From Paractinoplanes abujensis (GTDB lineage Bacteria; Actinomycetota; Actinomycetes; Mycobacteriales; Micromonosporaceae): a stretch of DNA of 64,000 nt. This document shows, one piece after another, positions 27,218 to 35,892 of the stretch (positions are counted from its first letter, which is position 1; each line of letters begins with the position of its first letter). The notes under the pieces are model-generated. The model did not search any database and was not told where the DNA came from. It was given only the letters and a program-made list of their open reading frames with translations. Position numbers and translations under genes: made by a program. Location: positions 7,254,001 through 7,318,000 of the forward strand of contig NZ_JACHMF010000001.1 of the NCBI RefSeq assembly GCF_014204895.1, read 5' to 3'.

Positions 27218-29017
27218 GTGCGCGAACCCTCCGTCTCCCGTTACGCGGCCGGCCGGCTCTCCCCGATCCGACGGGTGGCCGACCTCCGGCGCCTGCGTGA
27301 CGAGCAGTTCGACGTCCTCGTCATCGGCGGCGGGGTCACCGGCGCCGGCGCCGCACTCGACGCCGCCTCCCGTGGCCTCAAGGTGGCCCTGGTCGAGGCC
27401 CGTGACCTCGCGGCCGGCACCTCCAGCCGCTCCAGCAAGCTGATCCACGGCGGTCTGCGTTACCTGGAACAACTCGAGTTGCACCTGGTGCACGAGGCGC
27501 TGACCGAGCGCGGCCTGCTCTCCACCCGGCTGGCGCCGCACCTGGTGCGGCCCGTGCCGATCCTGGTGCCGCTGCCCGCGGGCAACCCGGCCGTGCGGGT
27601 CGGCCGCCGGGCTTACTACGGGCTCGGCGTGGCCGCGTACGACGTGTTCGCCGGCCTCTTCGGCACCGGCCGGGGGATGCCGCTGCACCGGCACCTCACT
27701 CGCGACGGCGCCCGGCACCTGTTCCCGAGCCTGCGGGCCGAGGCCGTGAGCGGCGCCATTCGCTACTACGACGGCCAGGTCGACGACGCCCGCCTGGTGG
27801 TCAACCTCGCCCGTACGGCGGCCAGCCTGGGCGCGGCCGTGGTGACCAGCGCCCGTGTGGTCGGCTTCGTCCGCGAGGCCCGCGAGGTGGTCGGTGTCCG
27901 CGTCCGCGACTTGGAGGCCCCTGACTCACCCGAGTTCGAGGTGCGAGCCCGTACGGTCGTGGCCGCCACCGGCGTATGGACCGACGACATGTCGCAAATG
28001 CTGCGCGATGTCGGCGTACGGCCGGGCTTTCGGGTTCGTGCCTCGAAGGGCGTGCATCTGGTGGTGCCGCGCTCGGCCATCACTGGCGAGGCCGGGCTCA
28101 TCCTGCGCACCCCCACCTCGGTGCTCTTCGTCATCCCGTGGGGCGGCCACTGGATCATCGGCACCACCGACACCGACTGGAAGCTCGACCGCTCCCACCC
28201 CGCCGCCTCCGCGCGCGACATCCGCTACCTGCTCGACCAGGTCAACACGGTGCTCGACCGGCCGCTGACGACCGACGACATCGAAGGCGTGTACGCCGGG
28301 CTGCGCCCGCTGCTCTCCGGCGAGGCCGAAGCCACAAGCAAGCTGTCGCGCGAACACGCCGTGATCGAGCCCATGCTGGGCCTGATGCTGGTGGCCGGGG
28401 GCAAATACACGACGTACCGGGTGATGGCGGCCGACGTGATCGACCGGGCCGTGCGCCGGCTCGGCGGTCCCGCGCTGCCCTCCCGCACCGACCAGCTGCC
28501 CCTGCTGGGGGCGGACGGCTACAACGCGGCCTGGCGCGACCGGCAGGACACGGCCCGCCGGCACGGCGTCACCGCCGGAGTCGTCGAACACCTCCTCGAG
28601 CGGTACGGCACGCTGGCGGTCCACCTCCTGGCCATGATCAAGGCGGAGCCCGACCTGGCCACCCCGCTCGCGGGCGCCCCGGAATACCTGGCGGCCGAGG
28701 TGGCGTACGCGGCCCTCGCCGAAGGCGCTCTGCACCTGGACGACGTGCTGACCCGGCGCACCCGCATCTCGATCGAGACCGCCCATCGCGGCAGCGAAAC
28801 GGCGGCCCACGCGGCAGCAGTCATGGCCCAGGTGCTGGGCTGGGACAAGGCGGTGCGCGAACGCGAGATCGAGCACTACCGGGCCCGGGTGGCCGCCGAA
28901 CGGCAGTCGCAGACCATGCCCGACGACGCGGCGGCCGACGCGGCCCGGGTCGGAGCGCCCGACGTGCGCGGCTTCGCCGCCGACCGCGGGGTCGACCTGC
29001 TGCAAGTCGACCTTTGA
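27218..29017 (+). CDS. glpD: aerobic glycerol-3-phosphate dehydrogenase
   Basis: 599 residues from the GTG at 27218. Membrane-associated FAD enzyme oxidising glycerol-3-P to dihydroxyacetone-P and feeding electrons to quinones. It has the FAD dinucleotide motif VIGGGVTGAGAALDAASRG, the family segments SSRSSKLIHGGLRYLE, YYDGQVDDARLVVNLARTA and IIGTTDTDW, and the C-terminal DAO_C domain. Length is normal. The DUF4031 gene starts inside its stop codon. No glycerol kinase or facilitator is next to it. Confidence 0.93.
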   Translation: MREPSVSRYAAGRLSPIRRVADLRRLRDEQFDVLVIGGGVTGAGAALDAASRGLKVALVEARDLAAGTSSRSSKLIHGGLRYLEQLELHLVHEALTERGLLSTRLAPHLVRPVPILVPLPAGNPAVRVGRRAYYGLGVAAYDVFAGLFGTGRGMPLHRHLTRDGARHLFPSLRAEAVSGAIRYYDGQVDDARLVVNLARTAASLGAAVVTSARVVGFVREAREVVGVRVRDLEAPDSPEFEVRARTVVAATGVWTDDMSQMLRDVGVRPGFRVRASKGVHLVVPRSAITGEAGLILRTPTSVLFVIPWGGHWIIGTTDTDWKLDRSHPAASARDIRYLLDQVNTVLDRPLTTDDIEGVYAGLRPLLSGEAEATSKLSREHAVIEPMLGLMLVAGGKYTTYRVMAADVIDRAVRRLGGPALPSRTDQLPLLGADGYNAAWRDRQDTARRHGVTAGVVEHLLERYGTLAVHLLAMIKAEPDLATPLAGAPEYLAAEVAYAALAEGALHLDDVLTRRTRISIETAHRGSETAAHAAAVMAQVLGWDKAVREREIEHYRARVAAERQSQTMPDDAAADAARVGAPDVRGFAADRGVDLLQVDL

Positions 29018-29274
29018 TCCTCGTCGACGAACCCCTCTGGCCGGCCCGGGGCCGCCTGTGGTCGCACCTCGTGAGCGACGTGTCGTACGAGGAACTGCAC
29101 GTCTTCGCCGAAATGCTGGGCGCACCCCGACGCGCCTTCGACCGGGATCACTACGACATACCGGACAATCGGTTTCCCAGCGCGCTGTGGCTGGGGGCGA
29201 CTCTGCTGCCCTCGCGGGAACTGGCCTTCCGGCTGCGGGCCGCCGGGCTGCGGCGGCCTAAACACCTGTCCTGA
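29014..29274 (+). CDS. DUF4031 domain protein
   Basis: 86 residues. The TTG at 29014 overlaps the glpD stop (TTGA), and it is chosen because the family N-terminus (ILVDEPLWPARGRLWSHLVS) begins right there; no later start keeps it. The conserved FDRDHYDIPDNRF and SRELAFRLRAAGLRRPK follow. Function of DUF4031 is unknown. Translationally coupled to glpD. The last 17 bases overlap the convergent HD-domain gene. Confidence 0.8.
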   Translation: MILVDEPLWPARGRLWSHLVSDVSYEELHVFAEMLGAPRRAFDRDHYDIPDNRFPSALWLGATLLPSRELAFRLRAAGLRRPKHLS

Positions 29275-29896
29275 GCTCACGTTCCAAGTTGGCCCGGGCC
29301 CGGGCCTCCCACTGCTCGCGCAACGGGGCCAGGCGATAGATCGACGGCAGCTCCAGCAGCGCCTTGAGCACCTGAGCCCGGCCCGCCCGGAAGTCGTCGT
29401 CCGGCACATGGGCGTACTCGCGACGGATCTTGGCGGTGTATTCCGCGTACGCCACCTCGTCGCCCGCCAGCACGGCCAGATCGGCGTCGCAGAGCAGCTC
29501 GCCGTCCGGGTCGTCCTCACCGGTGGCGTGGCCCGCGGTCAAGCCGACCAGGCGGGCCACCTCCCGGGCGGTCTCCGCGGGAACACCCAACGTCTGCAGG
29601 AGACCCTCGGCGAACTCGGCGCTGTCCCGCTCATTGGCGTCACCCAGAGCCCGGGGGTCGTAGACGGCGTCATGCATCCAGGCGGCCAGCCGCACCCGCT
29701 CCGGATGCGGGGCCAACCCGGCGAAACGGTCGATCACGTCCAGGACGGCCGTCAGGTGATCGACCGTGTGGTACTGGCGCTGGGGCTCGGACCAGCGGGT
29801 CACCAGATAGCCGGCTGCGGCGGCCAGATCGGGGTCGTCGACGGTGGCGCCGGCGTCGCGGGCCGCCGCGGAGAACCGCTCCACAAGACTCTGCAC
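29258..29896 (-). CDS. HD-domain hydrolase-like protein
   Basis: 212 residues, GTG start with CAGGAT seven bases upstream. HD-superfamily metal ligands are seen: His in YHTVDHLTAV, His-Asp in AAWMHDAVYD, a further His in TAGHATG, and the Asp in CDADLAVL. This pattern matches small actinobacterial HD proteins often annotated as metal-dependent phosphohydrolases or N-methyl-D-aspartate receptor-like proteins. Substrate unknown. Confidence 0.8.
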   Translation of the reverse strand: MQSLVERFSAAARDAGATVDDPDLAAAAGYLVTRWSEPQRQYHTVDHLTAVLDVIDRFAGLAPHPERVRLAAWMHDAVYDPRALGDANERDSAEFAEGLLQTLGVPAETAREVARLVGLTAGHATGEDDPDGELLCDADLAVLAGDEVAYAEYTAKIRREYAHVPDDDFRAGRAQVLKALLELPSIYRLAPLREQWEARARANLERELRTGV

Positions 29897-29972
29897 GCCC
29901 GCAATCCTGACATCGGGGACCGGCGGTGTCTTCAGCCGGGGCTGACGCTGCGCGGCGGAAGGGCTGACGTCC

Positions 29973-29978
29973 TAGGGT
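29973..29978 (+). promoter_or_regulatory. -10 box of the FUSC-family gene
   Basis: TAGGGT, 6 bases before the ATG at 29985; leaderless architecture. Confidence 0.45.
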
Positions 29979-29984
29979 TGCGGC

Positions 29985-31172
29985 ATGACCGAAGCGGAGC
30001 CGCCGGGCCGAGTCACGCGTGCCGTGGGACGGGCGCGGGGCGGCCTTCTCGACGGGCTCCGGCGGACCAGGCACGGGCTGGCCCTGGCCCTGCAGGCCGG
30101 CGTGGCGGCGGGAATCGCCTGGTTCGTGGCGCACGACCTCTTCGAGCGGCCCAGCCCGTTCTTCGCGCCCATCGCCGCGGTGATCACCCTGGCGTCGTCG
30201 GTCGGGCAGCGGGTGCGGCGCACGGCCGAGCTCGTCCTGGGCGTGGCCATCGGCATCGGGATCGGCGACGCGCTGATCCTGCTGATCGGCAGCGGGCCCT
30301 GGCAGATCGGGCTCATCGTGCTGCTCGCGGTGCTGGTGGCGACCGCGGTGGGCGGCGGGACACCCCTGGTGGTGCAGTCGGCGTCCTCGGCGGTGCTGGT
30401 CGCGACGCTGACGTCGAGCACCGGCCTGCCCTGGACGAGATTCCTCGACGCGCTCGTCGGGGGCGGGGTCGGGCTGGCCGTGATGACCTTGCTGCTGCCG
30501 CTCAACCCGCTGAACGTCGTGCGGCGGGCCGCCGATCCGGCCCTGCGGGCGCTGGCCGACGGGCTGCACCGGGTCGGCGCGGGAATGGCCGAACGGGACC
30601 GCGCGACGATCGAAGACGCCCTGGCCCACCTGCGGGCCGCCGAGACCACCTTCGCCGCGTTCTCGGCCGCCGTGACAGCCGCCCGGGAGAACGTGGCCTT
30701 CGCGCCGGCTCGGTGGCGCAGCCGGGGTGCGCTCGCGCTGTACGTCGACGGGGCCAGCCATATCACGTACGCCCTGAGGAACTGCCGCGTGATGAGCCGC
30801 CGAGCCGACACGGCACTGAGCGACGACGAGACGATTCCGCAGGTGCTGCCGGTGTCAGTGGGGTTGCTGGGCGACGCGGTGGACCTGCTGCGGCAGGAAT
30901 GGGCCAAGGGCGTCGAACCGGTGGCCGCCCGGGAACGTGCCCTGCGGGCCGCGGCGGAGTGCGGGAAGGCGTACGAGGAGGGGGTGGGCTTCTCCGGCGG
31001 GGTGATCGTGGCGCAGATCCGGACCACCGCGACCGACCTGCTGCGAGCCGGCGGGGTCGACTACGCCGAGGCGCCGCGGCTGGTGCGGCGGGCGGTCGGG
31101 TGGCACGGGCGGCCACACTCCGGACGACGCAAACATACGTCGCGGCCGGGACTGGGCCGCCCGCCTGCGTGA
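29985..31172 (+). CDS. FUSC/aromatic acid exporter-like membrane protein
   Basis: 395 residues. An amphipathic start, then about six transmembrane segments in two clusters (about 35-175) with FFAPIAAVITLASSVGQRVRRTAELVLG, the conserved N-terminal FUSC motif also seen in AaeB/YccS, followed by a long helical cytoplasmic domain (about 185-330). Only one membrane half is present, so it should dimerise. Likely an efflux protein; substrate unknown. Its stop is one base from the stop of the convergent PrsW-like gene. Confidence 0.78.
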   Translation: MTEAEPPGRVTRAVGRARGGLLDGLRRTRHGLALALQAGVAAGIAWFVAHDLFERPSPFFAPIAAVITLASSVGQRVRRTAELVLGVAIGIGIGDALILLIGSGPWQIGLIVLLAVLVATAVGGGTPLVVQSASSAVLVATLTSSTGLPWTRFLDALVGGGVGLAVMTLLLPLNPLNVVRRAADPALRALADGLHRVGAGMAERDRATIEDALAHLRAAETTFAAFSAAVTAARENVAFAPARWRSRGALALYVDGASHITYALRNCRVMSRRADTALSDDETIPQVLPVSVGLLGDAVDLLRQEWAKGVEPVAARERALRAAAECGKAYEEGVGFSGGVIVAQIRTTATDLLRAGGVDYAEAPRLVRRAVGWHGRPHSGRRKHTSRPGLGRPPA

Positions 31173-31173
31173 C

Positions 31174-33420
31174 CTACTGCTGCTGCGGGTTGTCGGTCGT
31201 GGGGCGCTGGTCGTCGCTCGTCGTCGGCGGGGTGGGCGCGGGGTCGGGCGTCGCCGGGTAGGTGGGCGCGGCGGGATACGTGTAGCCGGGATAGCCGGCG
31301 TATCCGGGGTGGGCGCCGAAACCGGGCTGGGCCGAGAAGCCGGACTGCGGGGTATTACCGGGCTGGTCGCTGGGCTGTGCGCCGTCGCCGGGCTGAGTCG
31401 CGGCGCTGGACTGATCGGCGGGCTGCTGGCCGTGGCCGGCTGGGGTGGCCGGGTCGGGCTGAGGGCTGGACGGCGGGGCATGCTGCGGCTGGACGGCGCT
31501 TGCGGACGGCGTGTCCCAGCCGGGCTGTGTCGCTTGGGCGGGCTGGATGGTGCCGTAGCCGGGCAGTGTCGCTTGGGCGGGTTGGGTGCCATAGCCGGGC
31601 TGTGCCGCTTGGTGGGGCTGGATGGTGCCGTAGCCGGGCTGAATGCCGTGGCCGGGCTGAGGTCCGTAGCCCTGGGGAGCGCCGTACGTGGGCTGGGGAC
31701 CGTAGCCGGGCTGAGCGGCGGGGTGGCCGGGGTGGGGCCAGCCGTGGCCGGGTGCCGGTGCGGGGTAGCCGGAGGTTGGAGCGGGGTAGCCGGGTGCGGG
31801 GTAGCCGGAGGTAGGAGCGGGGTAGCCGGGTGCCGGAGCGGGATAGCCCGAGGTCGGGGCGGGGTAACCCGGCGGCGGTGCGGCGTAGCCCGGGTGCTGG
31901 GCGTAGCCGTACGGGTTGGGCGCAGCGGTGTTGTGCGGGCCCGCGGGACCCGGCTGCGGCCAGCCCGGCCCGGCGGCGTACGCGAGTTGCGGCATCGTGA
32001 TCGGGAGCGGCACCACCGGCTCGGTCGGTGGTGGCACGGTGCGGGTGATGCCGTCGGGAAAGGCGATCTGATAGTTCTGCCCGTCCCAGAAGGCCTGCGG
32101 CGCCTGGGGGTCCTTGGCCGCGAAGACCGCGCGGTATTCGCCGATCTCGGTCAGCAGACGGTGTTCCTCGGCGGCGGCGCGGTTGATGTCGGCCGGTTTG
32201 CGGTCGAGGCCCCGATTCATGCCGTCGCGCAGGAGGGCCAGCTGGGTGGAGGCGAACTGGAAGCTGCGCATCGCCTTCTGGCCCGACTGGCCGGCCACCC
32301 GGCGGGCCCACTGGCGGGCGGAGTAGCGGCGGCCCAGGCTGCCCAGGGCCGCCACTTCGGGTGGGGCGAACCAGCCCCGGTTGACGTAGAACGGGAGCAC
32401 CCGCTCGGTCAGGCGGCCCTCCCAGCTGCGCAGGGCGATCGCGAAACCGACCACGGCGAAGAAGAACGGCACCATGAAGCCGAGATAGCCGTACAGCATG
32501 ATCAAGGGCTGGGCCAGGCTCACCGAGAGCGTCGGCAGCAGGTTGAACGTGCCGTGCAGGATCATCGCCAGCAGCAGCCCGGCTATGGGAGCCAGCCAGC
32601 GCACCCTGCGGTCGCCGGAGCGGGCGGCCAGGCCCAGGCCGATGCCGGTCATAGCCGAGAACAGCGGGTGCGCGAAGCCGGTGAACAGGATGCGCACGAT
32701 GAAGATCGCGAAGAGGTTCTGCAGGCCGGTGGCCGGGCCGTATTCCTCGACGCCCGTGGCGTAGCCGTGCTTGCCGAGGTAGAGGACGTTTTCCACCATG
32801 GCGAAGCCGAGCGCCGACATGCCCAGGTAGACGATGCCGTCGGTGATGCCGGACCACTCGACCCGGCGCCGCCAGAAGAGCAGGAGCGGGCCGGCCGCCT
32901 TCATCAGCTCCTCGATGAACGGGGCGACGAGCACCGCGACCAGGGCGTCGGGCAGGCCGATCTTGTCGAAGAGGACGGCCGCGCTGGTGTTGACGACCAG
33001 GGCCACTGCGGTGGCGATGGCGGCGCCCCAGGCGAAGCAGAAAGCCAGGTAACGGATCGGCTCGGGCTCGTAGCGGTCGAGCCACAGGAAGCTGGCGACC
33101 AGCAGGGGAACCGGCACCACGGCCGCGGTGAGGCCGACGGCCAGGCTCGTGCCACCCATGTCGACGCCGAGGAACAGCAGCATGCCGATGGCCCCGGCGA
33201 GCAGGAACGCGACCACGCCGGCGATCGGCAGCCAGCGCCGCCAGCCGGTCTTGCGGGCGGCCACGGGAAGCATCGCCGCGGGGTCGTGCAAAGGCGACAG
33301 CGAGCCGGCCTCGGGCACGACGACACCCGCCTCGACCGGGCCGACCGGGGCCGGCGAAGGCGAGCCGACCAGGGTGGGCGCGGGCTGGTCGGGCGTGGCA
33401 CCCGGCGTGACGTCGGCCAT
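31174..33420 (-). CDS. PrsW-family intramembrane protease with a Pro/Gly/Tyr/Gln-rich tail
   Basis: 748 residues from the ATG at 33420. A Pro-rich N-terminus (about 1-60) is followed by eight or so transmembrane segments (about 70-350) with PrsW/CPBP-like motifs: APFIEELMKAAG (EE pair), FAMVENVLYL, FAHPLFSAMTGIG and ILHGTFNLLP, whose Glu and His residues would hold the metal. A soluble helical section (about 370-500) precedes a 240-residue tail built of YPAPTSG/YPAPAPG units and then Q-P-G-Y-G repeats. PrsW of Bacillus cleaves an anti-sigma factor; no anti-sigma gene lies beside this one. The tail is probably disordered. Confidence 0.85.
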   Translation of the reverse strand: MADVTPGATPDQPAPTLVGSPSPAPVGPVEAGVVVPEAGSLSPLHDPAAMLPVAARKTGWRRWLPIAGVVAFLLAGAIGMLLFLGVDMGGTSLAVGLTAAVVPVPLLVASFLWLDRYEPEPIRYLAFCFAWGAAIATAVALVVNTSAAVLFDKIGLPDALVAVLVAPFIEELMKAAGPLLLFWRRRVEWSGITDGIVYLGMSALGFAMVENVLYLGKHGYATGVEEYGPATGLQNLFAIFIVRILFTGFAHPLFSAMTGIGLGLAARSGDRRVRWLAPIAGLLLAMILHGTFNLLPTLSVSLAQPLIMLYGYLGFMVPFFFAVVGFAIALRSWEGRLTERVLPFYVNRGWFAPPEVAALGSLGRRYSARQWARRVAGQSGQKAMRSFQFASTQLALLRDGMNRGLDRKPADINRAAAEEHRLLTEIGEYRAVFAAKDPQAPQAFWDGQNYQIAFPDGITRTVPPPTEPVVPLPITMPQLAYAAGPGWPQPGPAGPHNTAAPNPYGYAQHPGYAAPPPGYPAPTSGYPAPAPGYPAPTSGYPAPGYPAPTSGYPAPAPGHGWPHPGHPAAQPGYGPQPTYGAPQGYGPQPGHGIQPGYGTIQPHQAAQPGYGTQPAQATLPGYGTIQPAQATQPGWDTPSASAVQPQHAPPSSPQPDPATPAGHGQQPADQSSAATQPGDGAQPSDQPGNTPQSGFSAQPGFGAHPGYAGYPGYTYPAAPTYPATPDPAPTPPTTSDDQRPTTDNPQQQ
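31745..31880 (-). repeat. short in-frame repeats coding for YPAP(T/A)(S/P)G units
   Basis: Near-identical 21-24-base units within the PrsW-like gene, coding for seven- or eight-residue Pro/Tyr/Gly units. DNA identity is high, so length may vary among strains. Confidence 0.75.
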
Positions 33421-33426
33421 GCAGCC

Positions 33427-33432
33427 AGCGTA
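33427..33432 (-). promoter_or_regulatory. -10 box of the PrsW-like gene
   Basis: TACGCT on the minus strand, 6 bases before the ATG at 33420. Confidence 0.42.
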
Positions 33433-33466
33433 GTCACCCGATCGGGGAGCGGCCGCCCCGAGTGCG

Positions 33467-33805
33467 TCAGAGGTAGAGGCCGGTGCCGTCCGGCTCGACC
33501 CGGCTGGCCGCCACGGCGTGCACGTCACGCTCGCGGAGCAGCACGTATTCGCGGCCGTGGAGCTCGACCTCGGAACGGTCGTCGGGGTCGAAGAGCACCC
33601 GGTCGCCGACCACTATCGAGCGCACGTTGGGGCCCACGCCGACGGCCGTGGCCCAGGAGAGCCGGCGGCCCATCGAGGCGGTCGCGGGGATGACGATGCC
33701 CGCCACCGAGCGGCGCTCACCCTCGCCGCCGTCCTGCCGGACCAGCACTCGGTCGTGCAGCATGCGGATGGGCAGGCCGCTCTCGGTTCGGGTGTCGGTG
33801 CTCAC
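33467..33805 (-). CDS. GroES-like (Cpn10) co-chaperone paralogue
   Basis: 112 residues from the GTG at 33805. The Cpn10 fold is recognisable: PIRMLHDRVLVRQD at the N-terminus, a mobile-loop region (ERRSVAGIVIPATASMG), VGPNVRSIVVGDRVLFDP and a final EYVLLRERDVHAV. Sequence differs from canonical GroES, and it is far from the groL gene in this window. Similar proteins occur next to or apart from the main groES-groEL operon in actinobacteria. Whether it caps GroEL is not known. Confidence 0.8.
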   Translation of the reverse strand: MSTDTRTESGLPIRMLHDRVLVRQDGGEGERRSVAGIVIPATASMGRRLSWATAVGVGPNVRSIVVGDRVLFDPDDRSEVELHGREYVLLRERDVHAVAASRVEPDGTGLYL

Positions 33806-33813
33806 GACTGCTG

Positions 33814-33819
33814 ACGGTA
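33814..33819 (-). promoter_or_regulatory. -10 box of the GroES-like gene
   Basis: TACCGT on the minus strand, 8 bases before the GTG at 33805. Confidence 0.35.
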
Positions 33820-33862
33820 CGCCGCCCGTCGTGGCGCCCGCCGTGCGGGAGCGGCCGGAGAC

Positions 33863-33868
33863 TAGGTT
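33863..33868 (+). promoter_or_regulatory. -10 box of the AI-2E family transporter gene
   Basis: TAGGTT, 6 bases before the GTG at 33875. Confidence 0.42.
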
Positions 33869-33874
33869 GTAGCG

Positions 33875-35128
33875 GTGAGCCGGTTGCAGCGAGTCCGGGA
33901 CAACCTGAAGCGCGCCTACGAAACGGGGCGGGAGTCCGTGCGTCTCGCTCGTGACGGGTCCACCGTCGAACCGGACAACGAGGTCGATTTCGCGCCGCCG
34001 CCGCCCGAGCCGGAGGACGTGCACAGCTCGACCAACAGCCGCGACGACGCCGAGGTGCCGCATTCGCTGCGGATCGCCGCGGCCTGGGGCTGGCGGCTGA
34101 TCGTCGTCGGGCTGGTCGGCTGGGCGCTGCTGCGGTTCATCGGCATCATCAGCGTGGTCGTCATCCCGCTGGCGGTCGCGTTGCTGCTCTCGGCCCTGCT
34201 GGGCCCGGCCGTGAGCTGGTTCCGGCGGTTGCGGCTGCCGCCTTCGCTGGCCACATTTCTCGTGCTGATCTGCGGCCTGGCCGCTGTCGCGGGCACGTTC
34301 ACGTTGGTGATCAATCAGTTCCTGGACGGGTTGCCGCAGCTGACCCAGAACGCCACCGCGGGCGTACGGCAGATTCAGGAGTGGGCCAAGACCGGGCCCC
34401 TGCACCTCTCGGACGACCAGGTCAACCAGGCCATCGACAACGCACAGAACTGGATCAACACGCACAGCGCGTCGCTCACCTCCACCGGCATCGCCACCGC
34501 GGCCACGGTTTTCGAGGTGCTCACGGGCATGCTGCTGGTGCTCTTCTCCACGTTCTTCTTCCTGCGCGACGGCCGCAAGATCTGGCGTTTCGTCGTCCGG
34601 CTCTTCCCGGTGAACGCCCGCTGGTCGATCGCCGACGCCGGGGACGCCTCGTGGGCCACCCTGGGTGCCTACGTCCGGGCCACCGTGCTGGTCGCGTTCA
34701 TCGACGCCGTCGGCATCGGCATCGCCCTGGTGATCCTGGACATCCCGTTCCCGTTCCCGCTGGCCGCGCTGGTGTTCCTGGGCGCGTTCATCCCGATCGT
34801 CGGCGCGAGCGTGTCGGGCGCGGTCGCCGTGCTGGTGGCGCTGGTCGATCAGGGCTGGGTGATCGCGCTGATCGTGCTGGGCGCGGTGATCCTGGTGCAG
34901 CAGGTCGAGGGGCACATCCTGCAGCCACTGATCATGGGCCGGGCCGTCGCCATCCATCCGCTGGCCGTGATCATCGGCATCGCCTCGGGCGTCGTGCTGG
35001 CCGGCATCATCGGCGCGCTGGTCGCCGTGCCGCTGATCGCCGTCCTCAACACGGGCATCCGCCGCCTGGCCCGCCGCCGCCCCGAAGTCCCCCCGACCGC
35101 CGTGGTCGTCAGCGGCGGCGGAAGTTGA
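33875..35128 (+). CDS. AI-2E family (PerM/TqsA-like) transporter
   Basis: 417 residues, GTG start. A charged cytoplasmic N-terminus (about 65 residues) is followed by about eight transmembrane segments. The family features are GWALLRFIGIISVVVIPLAVALLLSALLGP near the start, a large polar loop (about 140-205), LRDGRKIWRF, and the C-terminal VEGHILQPLIMGRAVAIHPLAVIIGI. Such proteins export small molecules or act as Na+/H+ antiporters; autoinducer-2 is unlikely to be the substrate here. Divergent from the GroES-like gene. Confidence 0.85.
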   Translation: MSRLQRVRDNLKRAYETGRESVRLARDGSTVEPDNEVDFAPPPPEPEDVHSSTNSRDDAEVPHSLRIAAAWGWRLIVVGLVGWALLRFIGIISVVVIPLAVALLLSALLGPAVSWFRRLRLPPSLATFLVLICGLAAVAGTFTLVINQFLDGLPQLTQNATAGVRQIQEWAKTGPLHLSDDQVNQAIDNAQNWINTHSASLTSTGIATAATVFEVLTGMLLVLFSTFFFLRDGRKIWRFVVRLFPVNARWSIADAGDASWATLGAYVRATVLVAFIDAVGIGIALVILDIPFPFPLAALVFLGAFIPIVGASVSGAVAVLVALVDQGWVIALIVLGAVILVQQVEGHILQPLIMGRAVAIHPLAVIIGIASGVVLAGIIGALVAVPLIAVLNTGIRRLARRRPEVPPTAVVVSGGGS

Positions 35129-35211
35129 CCGACGAAAAAGATTGATCAAGGCCTGGGCGCGCATCGAGGAGTGCCGAAAAATGCGTGGACAGCGGTCGCA
35201 GACTAGGGGCG

Positions 35212-35826
35212 ATGAACGCTGACGAGGTGACGCGCGCGGTGAGCCTGGCCCTGGACACGCTTCGGGAGGTCGAGGAGGGCGATTGGACGGCAAAGGCGGG
35301 CGGTCTCAGCTGGACCTGTTGGGAGACCGCCGAGCACATGGCGGACGCCCTTCTCATGTACGCCATCCAGCTGTCCCCGGCCGAACCCTCGGTGACCGAC
35401 CATGTTCCGTACGGCTGGCAGCATCGCCGTGAGGGCGGCCCCGGCCTGACAGTGTTCGTCGATCCGGCCGACGGCCCGGGCGGGCTGTTGCGGGTTCTCG
35501 AGTCGTCCGGTGCCCTGCTGGCCGCGATGGTGGCCACGGTTCCGCCCGACCGGATGTCGTTCCACAACTACGGACCGTCCGACCCGAGTGGTTTCGCCGC
35601 GATGGGCGTGGTTGAGGTGCTCGTCCATGTGCGGGACATCGCCGAGGGCGTCGGCCTCGTGTGGGAACCGCCGTCCGGCCTCTGCGCCGCCGCGCTCCGC
35701 AGGCTCTTCCCCGAGGCGCCGGCCGGCACCGACCCGTGGAAGGCGTTGCTGTGGTCGACCGGCCGCGTGGATCTGCCGGGCCGCCCGCGCCGGACCGAGT
35801 GGAAGTGGGACGGCAGCCCACGCTGA
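35212..35826 (+). CDS. DinB/maleylpyruvate isomerase-fold protein (mycothiol-dependent type)
   Basis: 204 residues. The N-terminal four-helix bundle shows GLSWTCWETAEHMADALL, the Trp/His helix of the DinB-like mycothiol-dependent isomerase superfamily, and a second histidine in EVLVHVRDIAEGV; with a third polar ligand these would bind a divalent metal. The C-terminal part (about 150-204) is small and ends in a Trp-rich segment. The presence of mshD in the window fits a mycothiol user. Reaction unknown. Confidence 0.7.
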   Translation: MNADEVTRAVSLALDTLREVEEGDWTAKAGGLSWTCWETAEHMADALLMYAIQLSPAEPSVTDHVPYGWQHRREGGPGLTVFVDPADGPGGLLRVLESSGALLAAMVATVPPDRMSFHNYGPSDPSGFAAMGVVEVLVHVRDIAEGVGLVWEPPSGLCAAALRRLFPEAPAGTDPWKALLWSTGRVDLPGRPRRTEWKWDGSPR

Positions 35827-35830
35827 AAAA

Positions 35831-35862
35831 GGGCGGGCTTCCCCGGCAAGGGAAGCCCGCCC
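35831..35862. terminator. bidirectional intrinsic terminator
   Basis: A 13-bp perfect stem (GGGCGGGCTTCCC with its complement) around a 6-base loop. Read on the minus strand it is followed by TTTTT, so it ends the cysA-sseC transcript; it also closes the DinB-fold gene on the plus strand. Confidence 0.88.
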
Positions 35863-35892
35863 CGAACAGAGCGCGAGCGAAGGAGAAGCGGA

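Noticed and set aside
31745..31880. Regular short repeats that could suggest a CRISPR or satellite array
   Set aside because: They are in frame, code for YPAP units within the PrsW-like protein and have no unique spacers.
35204..35209. TAGGGG as a -10 box for the DinB-fold gene
   Set aside because: Only two bases separate it from the ATG, so transcription would start inside the gene; the true promoter is unclear.
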